From the NCBI GenBank assembly GCA_023435565.1, contig JAEYRN010000014.1, positions 70,931 through 134,930 on the forward strand: a stretch of DNA of 64,000 nucleotides. Reading direction: 5' to 3'. Shown one piece after another: positions 53,286 to 62,860 of the stretch. Numbering within the stretch: the first letter of the stretch is position 1; every line of letters starts with the position of its first letter. The stretch is from Bacillota bacterium. Its GTDB lineage: Bacteria > Bacillota > UBA4882 > UBA8346. The position numbers and the translations under genes are program-made. The notes under the pieces were generated by a model. That model was given only the letters and a program-made list of their open reading frames with translations. It searched no databases and was not told where the DNA came from.

Positions 53286-54614
53286 TTAAAGCGACACCGG
53301 TATACTCTCAAAAGTCGGATCAGCCGGTAAATTTCCTACCGGATGGAAAAATACCTGCAAATTAAATGTATCCGGTTCAAAAACGATAATCTGCTGCGTT
53401 TCTGAATCCAGCTCTTTATTATATAAATCCCCATCCGATTTCAAGCTGGGACCGTCTCCTCCATCATAGGATATATAATTCTTGAGATCGTTTAGCGTAA
53501 CTTTGTAGCCTATGGGATCCATAATTACATTTATTAAAATACCGGAAGTCAACTTACTCCACCTGGCAGTATTAGCTTGTTCACCAGTATGAATATTTGT
53601 ATTCCCATTTAAAATGAATGAATTAACACAACCAACAAATACATTACTACCATACGTTGTATTAAAATCACCTATTCCCGGATTTAATGCCGATAAAGCG
53701 GTCCTTACCTGCCGAAAAGGGGTTGATATATTATTCTCTACTACCTCACTATTGGTGGAATTGGCTAAAAAAATCAAATGCGAGAACGCATAAGGATTAC
53801 TGGCGGAAGTCATATAATTGGCCACCTTATCCATTGTGGAACAATTCTCCAACGCATAACGGAGATCCAACGGATAAGAGCGTTTCCCACTGGCGCTATA
53901 TGGACTACCGGTGGAAGAATCCAAGATGGCGGCAAATACTTTATCATTGTTGAATCCGGACAATACTCCCATAAAACCGAGATAGCCGATGGTGCAGATC
54001 GATTTGGCGCCGTTTTTGAAGGTCATCACTGCCTGTAACTTAGCCATTTGGTTCTGGGAACCCTGATACCAGTCTAAAACTCGGCCGACCATGGTTTTTC
54101 CGGTCGCCGAAAGATTACCGAATATAGCCATCGCGGCGCATTGGGTCTCTCTTGCGACATCCGGGATTAAATTTAGGAAATAAATTTCAGTGGGGGATAA
54201 TTTCCCGTCCCCTCTGCCGTTAACGGCGCCGTCCGAAAGGTTCGAGGCCATCCCGTCGATTTCGTCGCGGTATTCTTGCGGGATTTGCGGCTTAATCAGT
54301 TCAGTCCTATTCATAAATACCTGATAAGTAGCATCATCCCGGCTTATTTCCGCAAGATAGGAATCTAGTAACGAGACGCAGTCCGGTACAGTTTGTAATA
54401 TTTTTCTGCCGTATTCGGCGCCCATATTGTAATGACTGATATTATTGAAATTTAAAACGACTTCGTAATGAGACCCTTTAGTGGTAATCGTAACATGGTC
54501 GTCTCCGGGTGACTTCTTTGACTTCCCCCCTCCACAGCCAACCAGGCAAAATATATATGCCAATAATAAAAAAGATACCGCAATAATTTTGTTTTTGCTG
54601 ATATTGAAAAACAT
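53286..54614 (-). CDS. Lipoprotein of the C45/AAT-like hydrolase family
   Basis: 442 aa. The lipobox LVGC is followed by GGGK. The mature protein has the AAT/C45 pattern: after an N-terminal region, TQCAAMAIFGN (about residue 157, with the Cys as likely self-cleaved N-terminal nucleophile), GKTMVGRVLDW, and IGYLGFMGVLSG. These hydrolases cut amide bonds of acyl or peptide substrates. A membrane-anchored form is unusual. GGAGG precedes the ATG. It is flanked by the DUF2442 copies. Confidence 0.8.
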   Translation of the reverse strand: MFFNISKNKIIAVSFLLLAYIFCLVGCGGGKSKKSPGDDHVTITTKGSHYEVVLNFNNISHYNMGAEYGRKILQTVPDCVSLLDSYLAEISRDDATYQVFMNRTELIKPQIPQEYRDEIDGMASNLSDGAVNGRGDGKLSPTEIYFLNLIPDVARETQCAAMAIFGNLSATGKTMVGRVLDWYQGSQNQMAKLQAVMTFKNGAKSICTIGYLGFMGVLSGFNNDKVFAAILDSSTGSPYSASGKRSYPLDLRYALENCSTMDKVANYMTSASNPYAFSHLIFLANSTNSEVVENNISTPFRQVRTALSALNPGIGDFNTTYGSNVFVGCVNSFILNGNTNIHTGEQANTARWSKLTSGILINVIMDPIGYKVTLNDLKNYISYDGGDGPSLKSDGDLYNKELDSETQQIIVFEPDTFNLQVFFHPVGNLPADPTFESIPVSL

Positions 54615-54662
54615 AATCGCTTCCTCCTTATTGTTTTTTTATAGCTCTTTTCGGATTTGTCT

Positions 54663-54896
54663 TTACCTTTCAATCATATTAATAATCTCATCAATCGTGA
54701 TCTCACACAGGCTGTCCCAAACCAGGGTGTTTTCATACTCCACCCGGACTTCCTTAAACCGCTCCAGATCCCTCAACCCGCTGAAACGTATAGTCTCTAG
54801 TCGCGACCTCATATCGTAAACGATTTGATGGTGGTTGTTAAGCACTATGGTTAAAGTATAATCGTCATTGGGAATTACCTTGACAATTTTAGACAT
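54663..54896 (-). CDS. DUF2442 protein, copy 2
   Basis: 77 aa; the ATG at 54896 has GGAGGG upstream. It is near-identical to copy 1 in protein (ends identical, about ten to fifteen changes in the middle) and clearly alike in DNA. The pair flanks the C45-type lipoprotein as direct repeats, pointing to a duplication. Confidence 0.88.
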   Translation of the reverse strand: MSKIVKVIPNDDYTLTIVLNNHHQIVYDMRSRLETIRFSGLRDLERFKEVRVEYENTLVWDSLCEITIDEIINMIER

Positions 54897-55101
54897 AAGG
54901 AACCCTCCTCTTTTAAATGAAGGCCTTAGCATTCAAGCTCTTCGGCAGTATCTCATCCATGCGCTGCCGGTCTTGAACCATCCTAGTTCTGGTCTTTTTG
55001 CATCGGCAAATTGATGGTACCCTAATTGCTTCGAAGTCTCAAAAACTGCAGAACAGGCCTTCTTGGGGCTGTTGCAAAATAACTTTTTGTCGTTCTGTCC
55101 A
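54897..55101. other. Short non-coding stretch before the mobile element
   Basis: Nothing convincing is encoded here. It includes the left end of the outer inverted repeat (55062-55080). A small open frame at 54933-55127 has no binding site or family and crosses the IS end. Confidence 0.45.
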
Positions 55102-56801
55102 CCCAGGGTTAAAGAGCCCTGTGCCAAAAAGAAACATATAAAAATAGAGAATGAATGAGCAAGGTAATGAATTTAAAAAAATCTTATTAATTACCCAAGG
55201 ATTCCTTAATTAATGCAGATTTTATGATCTATGTTCTCTAAAGCATTTTTTGTACCTTGATAATCTTTATATTTATGCCAAATGCGCTTGATATTGTAAA
55301 TCAAACAAGCCAAAGCAAATTCGCTACTACAAGACTTCAGCCCTTTACGGAAATGTTGCTGAAAGTTTTGTTGTTGCTTTATCTGTCCGAAAACTGGTTC
55401 TGACAATTCCTTACGATGACTGAATATTTCCTTGGCTTGATCAGTTTGGAACTTTACTCGCATATTTTCACGAAGTGAATCATGCTGATCCCGCTCTATT
55501 GTGCGTTTACCTGTTTTAGATTTTATACAACCAGAGCGGTGGGAACAACCGGTACAATCGCCCCAGTACTGTCTGACTATAATATCTTTTCGTTTCTTTC
55601 TAGTAGAACGATATGTTAATTTACGGTTTCCAGGACAAATATACAAGTCATGCTCTTCATCATAGAAAAATTTATCTTTATGGTATTCACCTATTTCTAG
55701 AACAGGGCAAATATAGGCATCAATAGAGCTATCAATACTTGCAAGATTTTTCCCTGAAAAATATCCTTTATCAGCAATAAAAGCTTCTGGATTTTGACCC
55801 GTATTCGCTTTACTTTCTTCGAGCATTAATGGGAGTAGTTCGACATCACAGGCATCCTGACTAGTGTTATAGGCTACGATGACTCGTTCTTTCTCATCAA
55901 CCATCGCTTGATGGTTGTAGCATTGTTGATAACCATTACGGCTGGTTTTCATTAACCGAGAATCTGGGTCTGCAAAATTATAGCGTTCATCCGGTTGAAG
56001 TTTTTCACCGTTTGCTTCGGCTCTAGCTTTCAGTTCTGTTAAGGCTTGTTCCAATTTTTCAAGACGTTTCTGTTTATAACTAATATCTTTTGGAAGTTCA
56101 TCGGGAGTTGATTCTCCATATTGAGCATTTTCAGATTGATCATTTGCTTTAACTTCGCCTATTGCTTGTTCAATCTCAGTTTTAAGTTCGGTAATTCTTT
56201 TTTGAATGACTTCGGCTTTAATTGAACCACCCTTAAAAGCATTAGCTTTTATCTTTGTTCCATCTAAACTGAATTGACCGAAACTAACCATTTCAAGCGC
56301 AATGCATAGTTGGAGAACTTGCAAAAACAAATTTTTGACTTCATTCTCGTTAACTTTGAGAAATCGAGCAACGGTTCTCCATGAAGGCTTCTCACCACCA
56401 CAGAGCATGATGCCGCCAATGTCTTTTCGAGCTAGTCGGGCAATCTTTCTTGAACTTCGATTCCCGGTAGCTACACCATAGAAGATTAGTTTTAGCAGTA
56501 GTTTGGGATGAAAGCCATCGCAACCTTTGTTGCTGTATTTTTGGGTGATTATCGAAACATCAATTCGGTCGACAACCTCCATGATTATCCAGGAGATGTC
56601 GTCGTCTGGTATCAGATCACCAACTCTTTGTGGTAGTAAAAAAGCTGGATCGCTTTGATAAAACTTAAATCGGGCCATGATAACCTCCAATAGCTTATTG
56701 CTATTGAATATATTGGCTATTTGGATATGTTTCCCTCCGAATTTAAGTAATTATTTATTATACTTTCTATTTATTTTGGCACAGGGCTCTAAAACCCTGG
56801 G
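55102..56801 (-). mobile_element. IS1182-family insertion sequence
   Basis: About 1.7 kb with 28-base terminal inverted repeats, 55102-55129 and 56774-56801, 26 of 28 positions matching (core AGAGCCCTGTGCCAAAA). It has one transposase gene and appears complete. No clear target duplication was found, which fits insertion into another repeat. Confidence 0.88.
55206..56678 (-). CDS. IS1182-family transposase
   Basis: 490-aa DDE transposase of the IS1182 group. The start at 56678 (MARFKFYQSDP) has GGAGG upstream. Catalytic Asp are in FSLDGTKIKANA and FIADKGYFSGKNL, and the Glu in SEPVFGQIKQQQNF. A cysteine cluster (CPGNR, CTGCSHRSGC) sits in the middle-to-late part, as in this family. The frame is intact, so the element may be active. 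Confidence 0.93.
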   Translation of the reverse strand: MARFKFYQSDPAFLLPQRVGDLIPDDDISWIIMEVVDRIDVSIITQKYSNKGCDGFHPKLLLKLIFYGVATGNRSSRKIARLARKDIGGIMLCGGEKPSWRTVARFLKVNENEVKNLFLQVLQLCIALEMVSFGQFSLDGTKIKANAFKGGSIKAEVIQKRITELKTEIEQAIGEVKANDQSENAQYGESTPDELPKDISYKQKRLEKLEQALTELKARAEANGEKLQPDERYNFADPDSRLMKTSRNGYQQCYNHQAMVDEKERVIVAYNTSQDACDVELLPLMLEESKANTGQNPEAFIADKGYFSGKNLASIDSSIDAYICPVLEIGEYHKDKFFYDEEHDLYICPGNRKLTYRSTRKKRKDIIVRQYWGDCTGCSHRSGCIKSKTGKRTIERDQHDSLRENMRVKFQTDQAKEIFSHRKELSEPVFGQIKQQQNFQQHFRKGLKSCSSEFALACLIYNIKRIWHKYKDYQGTKNALENIDHKICIN

Positions 56802-57038
56802 CTAAGCTTAAAAATCATTCTAAAGCCCGTTAAACGGGCTCGGAAATACTTCGAAGTACTAACCTAGCCCCATTTATGGGGCTTGAGAAAGATTTTAAGA
56901 GCCTAGCCAGGTCCTTTAGTGCCTGGGAGATGAAGGCATTTTTTTGTTTTTGATTTTGCGACAGCCCCAAGCAAGTTGGGGTGAGTTCGTCTACAGATCA
57001 GCTTTTATTGTTGTTCACATCACTTCTATTAAAAAAAC
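56802..57038. other. Hairpin-rich non-coding region
   Basis: No gene. The right arm of the outer element with short palindromes at 56831-56848, 56857-56870 and 56885-56905 fills most of it. Confidence 0.45.
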
Positions 57039-58064
57039 TTAATGGACATGAACGAAAATGGACTTAGCCGTTTCATCCTTTGTTCCATCCGATATAGCCA
57101 CTGCCGTTCCATTTTTCCAATATTTTGCAACACCCTTTGTTCCATCGAACTCAGATCCGACAGCATAGACATCGCTGCCTGAAACATAAATTGAAGCAGC
57201 TTCGGATGCATGTGCTCCATTGCCCAGAGGAATTGCTGTCCCATTTTTCCAGCATTTAGCAACATGTATTGTGCCATTGGACTCACTTCCGGCAACATAG
57301 ACATCGCTACCTGAAACATAAATAGAATAAGCATAAGCATCCTGTATTCCATCGGTCAGATTTACCGATGCTCCGTTTTTCCAATATTTAGCAACTTTTT
57401 TTGTCCCATTACTCTCTTCACCCGCTATATAAACATCACTGCCGGAAACATAAATAGAACGAGAATAGGCATCCAGTATTCCATCGTTTACCGCTGTTCC
57501 ATTTTTCCAATATTTAGCAACACTTTTTGTCCCATTGGACTCATATCCGGCAACATAGACATCAATGCCGTAAACATAAATAGAACGAGCTCTAGCATTC
57601 TGTGTTCCATTGGTCAGCTCTACCGCTGTTCCGTTTCTCCAATATTTTGCAACATCTTTTGTCTCATTGGACTCATATCCGGCAACATAAACATCCTTGC
57701 CCGAAACAAAAATAGAATCAGCTATGGCATTCTGGGTTCCATTGGTCAGATTTACCGCTACTCCATTTTTCCAATATTTGGCAACTAATTTTGTCCCATT
57801 GGACTCATATCCTGCAACATAAACATCAATACCAGAAACATAAATCGAATAAGCTTTGGCTTCCTGTGTTCCATCGGTCAGAATTACCGCTGTTCCATTT
57901 TTCCAGTATTTAGCAATAGTAGGCATACCGGTCCCTTCATATCCGGCGACATAGACATCCGTAGTCCGTGTGGGGCTATGCCCACTTCCGCCCCCGCATC
58001 CGGAAAGGACTACCATGGTAAGCAGTAGAACACTTGCTAGAACCAAAAAAATAGATTTTTTCAT
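57039..58064 (-). CDS. Repeat lipoprotein, probable beta-propeller
   Basis: 341 aa with lipobox LSGC followed by GGGSG. The mature part is seven tandem units of about 45 aa, each like DVYVAGYESNGTK, VAKYWKNGTAV, LTNGTQ and RSIYVSG. A six- or seven-blade propeller on the surface is likely. The DNA repeats strongly, so the copy number may vary. GGAG precedes the ATG. Function unknown. Confidence 0.8.
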   Translation of the reverse strand: MKKSIFLVLASVLLLTMVVLSGCGGGSGHSPTRTTDVYVAGYEGTGMPTIAKYWKNGTAVILTDGTQEAKAYSIYVSGIDVYVAGYESNGTKLVAKYWKNGVAVNLTNGTQNAIADSIFVSGKDVYVAGYESNETKDVAKYWRNGTAVELTNGTQNARARSIYVYGIDVYVAGYESNGTKSVAKYWKNGTAVNDGILDAYSRSIYVSGSDVYIAGEESNGTKKVAKYWKNGASVNLTDGIQDAYAYSIYVSGSDVYVAGSESNGTIHVAKCWKNGTAIPLGNGAHASEAASIYVSGSDVYAVGSEFDGTKGVAKYWKNGTAVAISDGTKDETAKSIFVHVH

Positions 58065-58280
58065 TTGAAACCACTCCTTTTTTTATGTTGCTTGGGAATA
58101 ACCCTATTTTAATACTGCACATCAGTTCACAGCTCTCTGCATTAACAAATTTGCAAAGCTTTGTTTACACCCCCGGCTACTGACTCCTGTATGCTGACTT
58201 ACACCCTAAAAAAAAAACCCCACCATTAAAAATCATAGCAGAGTTTCTCAAATTTTCATATTATCGCATACGATACATTT
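58065..58280. other. Short gap with a dispersed phrase repeat
   Basis: Holds the terminator at 58209-58247 and a phrase near 58168-58190 (CTACTGACTCCTGTATGCTG) that resembles one near 53229-53250 (GATTCCTGTCTCCTGTTC). Confidence 0.4.
58209..58247 (-). terminator. Terminator of the MalT-like regulator
   Basis: AAACTCTGCTAT pairs (partly G-U) with ATGGTGGGGTTT and is followed by ten T on the minus strand. Confidence 0.7.
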
Positions 58281-60755
58281 TTAGGTCAACTTCAACTCCA
58301 CCGCCTTTTTTACAGCTGCCGCCCGTCCATCCACCTCTAATTTCCGGTAGATCGAAGTGATATTTTTTCTGACCGTGATCTCTGCGATATACAGCCCGGC
58401 GGCAATCTCCCGATTGGTTTGCCCATGGGCTACCAACTGCAAGATTTCCCGTTCACGCTCGGTAAGTTCTCCGGCGGTTGTTTTCTCACTATTAAAAAGC
58501 TTCATGTTAGTATAATACCGGTCTGCTTCCCTTATCAGCCTGTCCAAATATTCATCGTTTCCGGACTCCTTTAGCATGGCTTTCAAAATATCCAGAATAT
58601 AAAAACAGTACTCGGCAAATGGTAAAATAATCCCGTCAGCCCTGCCGATTTCAATGGCCGGAACTATTGCTGTCTTTGCTTTCTCTAATCCATAGAGCTT
58701 ATACTGAGCGACGGCGTCAAGGATATAGACGTGTAAATAGCCCATGAGATTGTTAAACATCGATAAAAGCTGCTGCATCTCTTCGCAGAGCACTTCTAAT
58801 TTCAGATAATTCCCTTCTAGTAACAGGTATTTGGCATAAATAATATAGTTAAAGGCCATCCCCTGGAATAGTATTTCACTTTGTTGCATATCACCGGAGC
58901 TAAGCCACCCGGCAAAACTTTGCGGTTCACCTATGATACCGCCGATGTACCCGGCGCATAAATCAACGGCGCTACCCAAGATGGGGCTGTTATATCCCAT
59001 GGCTTCAGCCTTTAGATTATAGATTATCTCCAGCGCTTCGCCAAATTTACCCTGGGCTGCATACAATCTGGCTAAGGTTAGATTGGCACAGATGATAATG
59101 GAAAGCTGATCCATGGTTTCCGCTTTGTAAATGGTCTTACGGGCATATGGTTCAACCAACTTAAAATCAGCCGTTTCCAGATAATATTCCGCTTGTAACA
59201 AGTAGTGGGAACCCGTGCCGCAGCCGTTGGAAATATCACTGTAGTACGGAAATGTTTCACCCATGTATTCCATAGTCCACCGCAATTTTCCCTTTTCCCG
59301 ATAATATAGATAGAGCAGATGGGGTGAGCCGAAGGTAAACATCATATCCTTATTGGCAATGATGGAACTGCCGTTAAGCAGTTCACGCGCTTTCTTATGG
59401 TTTTCATGCATTTTCCGGCCGTCATTAAAAAAAACCACACTTCTGGAAAATTCAATCTCACCTAAAATGCGCTTTTTTAATTCCGGAGATATATCGGAAT
59501 TATCCTGATAATACCCTTCAATTTGCTGAAGAAGATTCGCGCCGCCCTCCATATCGATATCGGTAAGATAAAAATCGGCATAGGTCACATAGCCGATTGG
59601 GTGACGGTACTTCACCTCTTCCGGGATTTGCTCGAACAACTCCACGATAGCTCGGGGGTATCGGTCAATCTCTTTGGTGATACCGGTCTTTTCAAACTCC
59701 TCCAAAATCAGGTCATATTCCCCAGCCTTTAAAAATTCTTTGAATCCCAACAATAAATCGCCATTTTGAATGTGCCATTCAGCGGCGCGCTTGTATAGTT
59801 TTTGGAGTTCTACCCGATCAAGTTGCTCCTCCAATTCCTTTCTCAAATAGCCGCGGAAAATGTGGTGCATTTTGTAGATTCCGGTTCTTTCGTCGTAACG
59901 GATTAATGAATTGTTCTCGCTTAGCCGGTGAATCATTCTCGCGGTTGCCGTATCGCTTGTTAAATAAATGGCTTGCTTGGGTGTAAAGCTGTCAAAGATA
60001 CAAAGAGAGAGCAAAAGTCGGACTTCGGCAGGTTGGTAGCGCGATATGACTGCGGTTTCAATCAAACTTTCAATACTGCTTCCCGGCTCCAAACTGCCGG
60101 TTTCGCAGTATCTTTGGATGATTAGATAAACGACCGTAATCCAACCCTCGGAAATACTATGAATTTGTCCGGAAATATCTTCAGAAATATCTTGTCCGAA
60201 TAACTTAAAGTAATCTTTTATTTCCCGCTTGGATAACTGAAATAAGTCGTTCTTTAACAAGCAGCAATATCCCTTGAGCCGCAATTCTTCAATATTCAGA
60301 TCCGGCCTGGTTCTGGAGATAATCACCAGATGCAATCCGCTAATCTCCGACCGGACGAGCCTTTCCATCAGTTGATCCAGTTTCGGGGAATGTGCCAAGT
60401 AATAATCATCGATTACCAGCACAATGTTGGTAGCATAAGCGTAATCGGCAATAATCCCGATTACCCTGTCCCGTTGCGGCACATCAATCGGGAACCCCAA
60501 ATCATTAAGTTGGTTACCAAGAGCCGGCTCGGTTTTGGCAAGTTGCCGGGTCAAGGAATCCCAAATATATTGAGGAGAATCTTCCTCATCCTCCACGAAA
60601 AGCCAGGCGTAATTGGCCTTCGCCTCTTCGAGAAAGTTTTTGACAGAAGTGGTTTTGCCGTAACCCATCGCCGCTACCACCACAGTTAACGGATAGTTAA
60701 AAATATTTTGAAGCTGGGCTTCGATCCCTTCTCGCTTTAAAATGGGTTGGTTCAT
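58281..60755 (-). CDS. MalT-like LuxR-family transcriptional activator
   Basis: 824-aa regulator. A STAND-type NTPase begins at the start: Walker A AAMGYGKTT (residues 28-36), LVIDDYYLAHS as Walker B (about 114-124). The middle is a long TPR-like helical sensor. The C-terminal HTH is LTEREREILQLVAHGQTNREIA with NITSIYRKLEVDGRAA. Such proteins bind a ligand and then oligomerise with ATP to activate transcription. Likely target: the surface genes beside it; this is inferred. Confidence 0.9.
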   Translation of the reverse strand: MNQPILKREGIEAQLQNIFNYPLTVVVAAMGYGKTTSVKNFLEEAKANYAWLFVEDEEDSPQYIWDSLTRQLAKTEPALGNQLNDLGFPIDVPQRDRVIGIIADYAYATNIVLVIDDYYLAHSPKLDQLMERLVRSEISGLHLVIISRTRPDLNIEELRLKGYCCLLKNDLFQLSKREIKDYFKLFGQDISEDISGQIHSISEGWITVVYLIIQRYCETGSLEPGSSIESLIETAVISRYQPAEVRLLLSLCIFDSFTPKQAIYLTSDTATARMIHRLSENNSLIRYDERTGIYKMHHIFRGYLRKELEEQLDRVELQKLYKRAAEWHIQNGDLLLGFKEFLKAGEYDLILEEFEKTGITKEIDRYPRAIVELFEQIPEEVKYRHPIGYVTYADFYLTDIDMEGGANLLQQIEGYYQDNSDISPELKKRILGEIEFSRSVVFFNDGRKMHENHKKARELLNGSSIIANKDMMFTFGSPHLLYLYYREKGKLRWTMEYMGETFPYYSDISNGCGTGSHYLLQAEYYLETADFKLVEPYARKTIYKAETMDQLSIIICANLTLARLYAAQGKFGEALEIIYNLKAEAMGYNSPILGSAVDLCAGYIGGIIGEPQSFAGWLSSGDMQQSEILFQGMAFNYIIYAKYLLLEGNYLKLEVLCEEMQQLLSMFNNLMGYLHVYILDAVAQYKLYGLEKAKTAIVPAIEIGRADGIILPFAEYCFYILDILKAMLKESGNDEYLDRLIREADRYYTNMKLFNSEKTTAGELTEREREILQLVAHGQTNREIAAGLYIAEITVRKNITSIYRKLEVDGRAAAVKKAVELKLT

Positions 60756-60916
60756 TCGAATATTTTACCTTTTCCACTTTTTGCCGAATTTTGCCTGTTT
60801 TTATTATATCATTATGTATCTTGCCGATAAAGACAAAAAGACAACCAAAAAATACCCGCTGGACTGCTAATAAATATTGGCTAATTCAGACAATTTGAGT
60901 CACCCCTTCTCTCTAT

Positions 60917-60960
60917 AAAAAAAGGGGATGCTGCAAAAATTCCTATTTTGCATCAACCCC
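60917..60960 (-). terminator. Terminator of the small exported protein gene
   Basis: GGGGTTGATGCAAAA pairs with TTTTGCAGCATCCCC and is followed by TTTTTTT on the minus strand. Confidence 0.85.
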
Positions 60961-60986
60961 GATATTTTAATATGTTTTAAAACCCA

Positions 60987-61445
60987 TTAAACCTCCAATT
61001 CAGTATCAAGATTGGTCGCCGCCTGATCACTTATAATATTAATCTTCGCTTCTTTCAACCTCCGGTCCAACTCCTGGCCGGATGGAGAACTCCGTAACAA
61101 TTTTTCCTCGTTCCGGTTATACAGAGCTTCGTTAATAATGCTGTTTTTATTTAATGAAATGACCTGGGCAGCCAAACCCCTCGCTCTTAAGGAATGAAAA
61201 CCCGCGTGGGAATAATTACCCTGGTTATATAATTGTTTGGCGTAAAGCTGGTGACCTATTGTTATTCCTAATCCGTCATACTTTTTCCCTTCTGTAGCAA
61301 AGCGTTGAGCAGTCCGAATAATCGCAGCCGATCGGTTAATTAAATTAGCGGCCTCGACTTTACTCAGTGAATCGGCGGATAATACCGAAATACCGGTTAA
61401 AATGAATACCATACAGACTAAAATAGCATAATGTAATTTTTTCAT
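60987..61445 (-). CDS. Small exported protein, 152 aa
   Basis: The ATG at 61445 has GGAGGG 10 bases upstream. A signal peptide (MKKLHYAILVCMVFILTGIS, cleaved near VLSA-D) precedes a helical, charged mature part of about 125 residues with no motif I recognise. It follows the histidine kinase by 81 bases on the same strand and could be the stress sensor or a target of it. Confidence 0.6.
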   Translation of the reverse strand: MKKLHYAILVCMVFILTGISVLSADSLSKVEAANLINRSAAIIRTAQRFATEGKKYDGLGITIGHQLYAKQLYNQGNYSHAGFHSLRARGLAAQVISLNKNSIINEALYNRNEEKLLRSSPSGQELDRRLKEAKINIISDQAATNLDTELEV

Positions 61446-61526
61446 GACACCCGCACCCTCCATTGGTCAGGTTAACAATTCAATGATAACATTCAAAAAT
61501 AAAAAAACAATAAAATTTGATAAACT

Positions 61527-62860
61527 TTATCCATTTTTTAGAGGTAATGAAAAACGAACACCAAATCCTCTTCCGTTGACTAAGTAAGCCTGGATCTCTC
61601 CTCCATGACTCTCAATAATTCTTTGGCAAATAGCTAAGCCAAGACCGCTCCCGCCTTTGGAGCGCGCCCGTGATTTTTCGACCCGGTAAAATTTTTCAAA
61701 GATTACTGCTAATTCTTCGTTCGGAACTCCAGGGCCATCATCCTCTACCGTAAACCAGGCGTAACCATCGCTGGCCATGCATTTCATAGTAATTTTCTTT
61801 AAATTGACGGCATACTTCATTGAATTATTAACCAAGTTGGCAAAAACCCGTTTGATTTTTTGACGGTCAATTTCAACCCGCAATTCTTCGATGTTAGTAA
61901 AATTACTATCAAAAACGATATTTTTTTCTTCCAGTTCACAGCGGTATTCATCTTCAAGATCTCTTAAAAACTGCGCCAAGTTAATATCTTCTTTTTTGCC
62001 GTTTTCCTCAAGATCGCTAAGAGCGTAATCGTTAAATTCGGCAATCAATTCTTGAATATCTTGGGCTTTTTGAAATACGATCCTAAGATATTCCCCTTGT
62101 TTCTCATTCGGTATTTTATGTGATATCAGCCTTTCTACAAAACCGATAATCGAAGTCAAAGGGGTTTTTAAATCATGGGAAATCGAGGCGATCATCTCGT
62201 TTTGCTGCCGATAAGACGCAGCCAACCGTTTTTGCATCTCGGCAAACTTTCGAGTCAAATCCCCCAGTTCATCTTTTCTTTTTTTTACGCCGATCTGCAT
62301 TTGATTTTTAAAAGAACGATAGTTTACCGATTCTAGTCCTCTATTTAGTGATGTCAAAGGCCGGACTAGAAAGAAATGCAGATAAATTATTAACAGCACA
62401 CTAAAAACTATTAATAAAACTAAAGCAACCCAACCAATTTGGCGGACCGAATTTAACTTGCTAAAGTTACCAATTAGAAAAGGAGAGGTTAACTCCACGA
62501 CATAAATAGCGTCCCGGTTTACTACAGTAAACCCTTTTAATTCCAAACTTAATCCATGGCTCTTCCTTCGGTCGGCTACCCAAATTTTATTTCCATCTAC
62601 ATCATAAACGGTAATTTTTAAATCCTTACGGAGTGACTCTTTATCCAAATATTCGGCTATTTTATGCCGGTCCGGATAGTATTTTTTGATATGAACTGAA
62701 ATCTCCTCATTGATCCCAAAGAGATGATCTTTGAACACATCAAAATCCAGCCCAAGGTTCTCCATAAGAAATAGGCGGTAATAAAAGATTAAAATTGAGA
62801 TAAAGAAAAAAAAACCAATAAAATAACCAACGGTAGTTTATAACGAAGGCTTAATTTCAT
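61527..62860 (-). CDS. Sensor histidine kinase, frameshifted near its start
   Basis: Two-TM kinase with periplasmic loop, HAMP (LNRGLESVNY region), HisKA (ISHDLKTPLTSIIGFVERL), HATPase (NLVNNSMKYAV, DDGPGVP, GGSGLGLAICQ). The start ATG at 62860 overlaps the stop of the regulator (ATGA). Its first codons read MKLSLRYKLPLVILLV, then a run of nine T breaks the frame at 62806-62814 (frame 0 stops soon after). One added T rejoins FISILIFYYRLFLMENL, the first TM. As given, translation would restart at 62765 without the first TM. Confidence 0.9.

Larger units (their letters stand above)
55062..56971. mobile_element. Outer inverted-repeat element around the IS
   Basis: CTTGGGGCTGTTGCAAAAT at 55062-55080 is matched in reverse by ATTTTGCGACAGCCCCAAG at 56953-56971 (18 of 19 positions). 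This looks like the ends of an older IS or MITE into which the inner element inserted. Between the inner IS and the right end lie several small hairpins (AGCCCGTT/AACGGGCT, AGCCCCAT/ATGGGGCT, CTTCGAAG) and no gene. Confidence 0.65.

Noticed and set aside
54933..55127. 64-aa frame upstream of the IS
   Set aside because: No binding site, no family, crosses the terminal inverted repeat of the IS.
57039..58064. Possible CRISPR-like or tandem DNA repeat array
   Set aside because: The periodic DNA is due to protein repeats of a lipoprotein in frame; no direct repeats with unique spacers.
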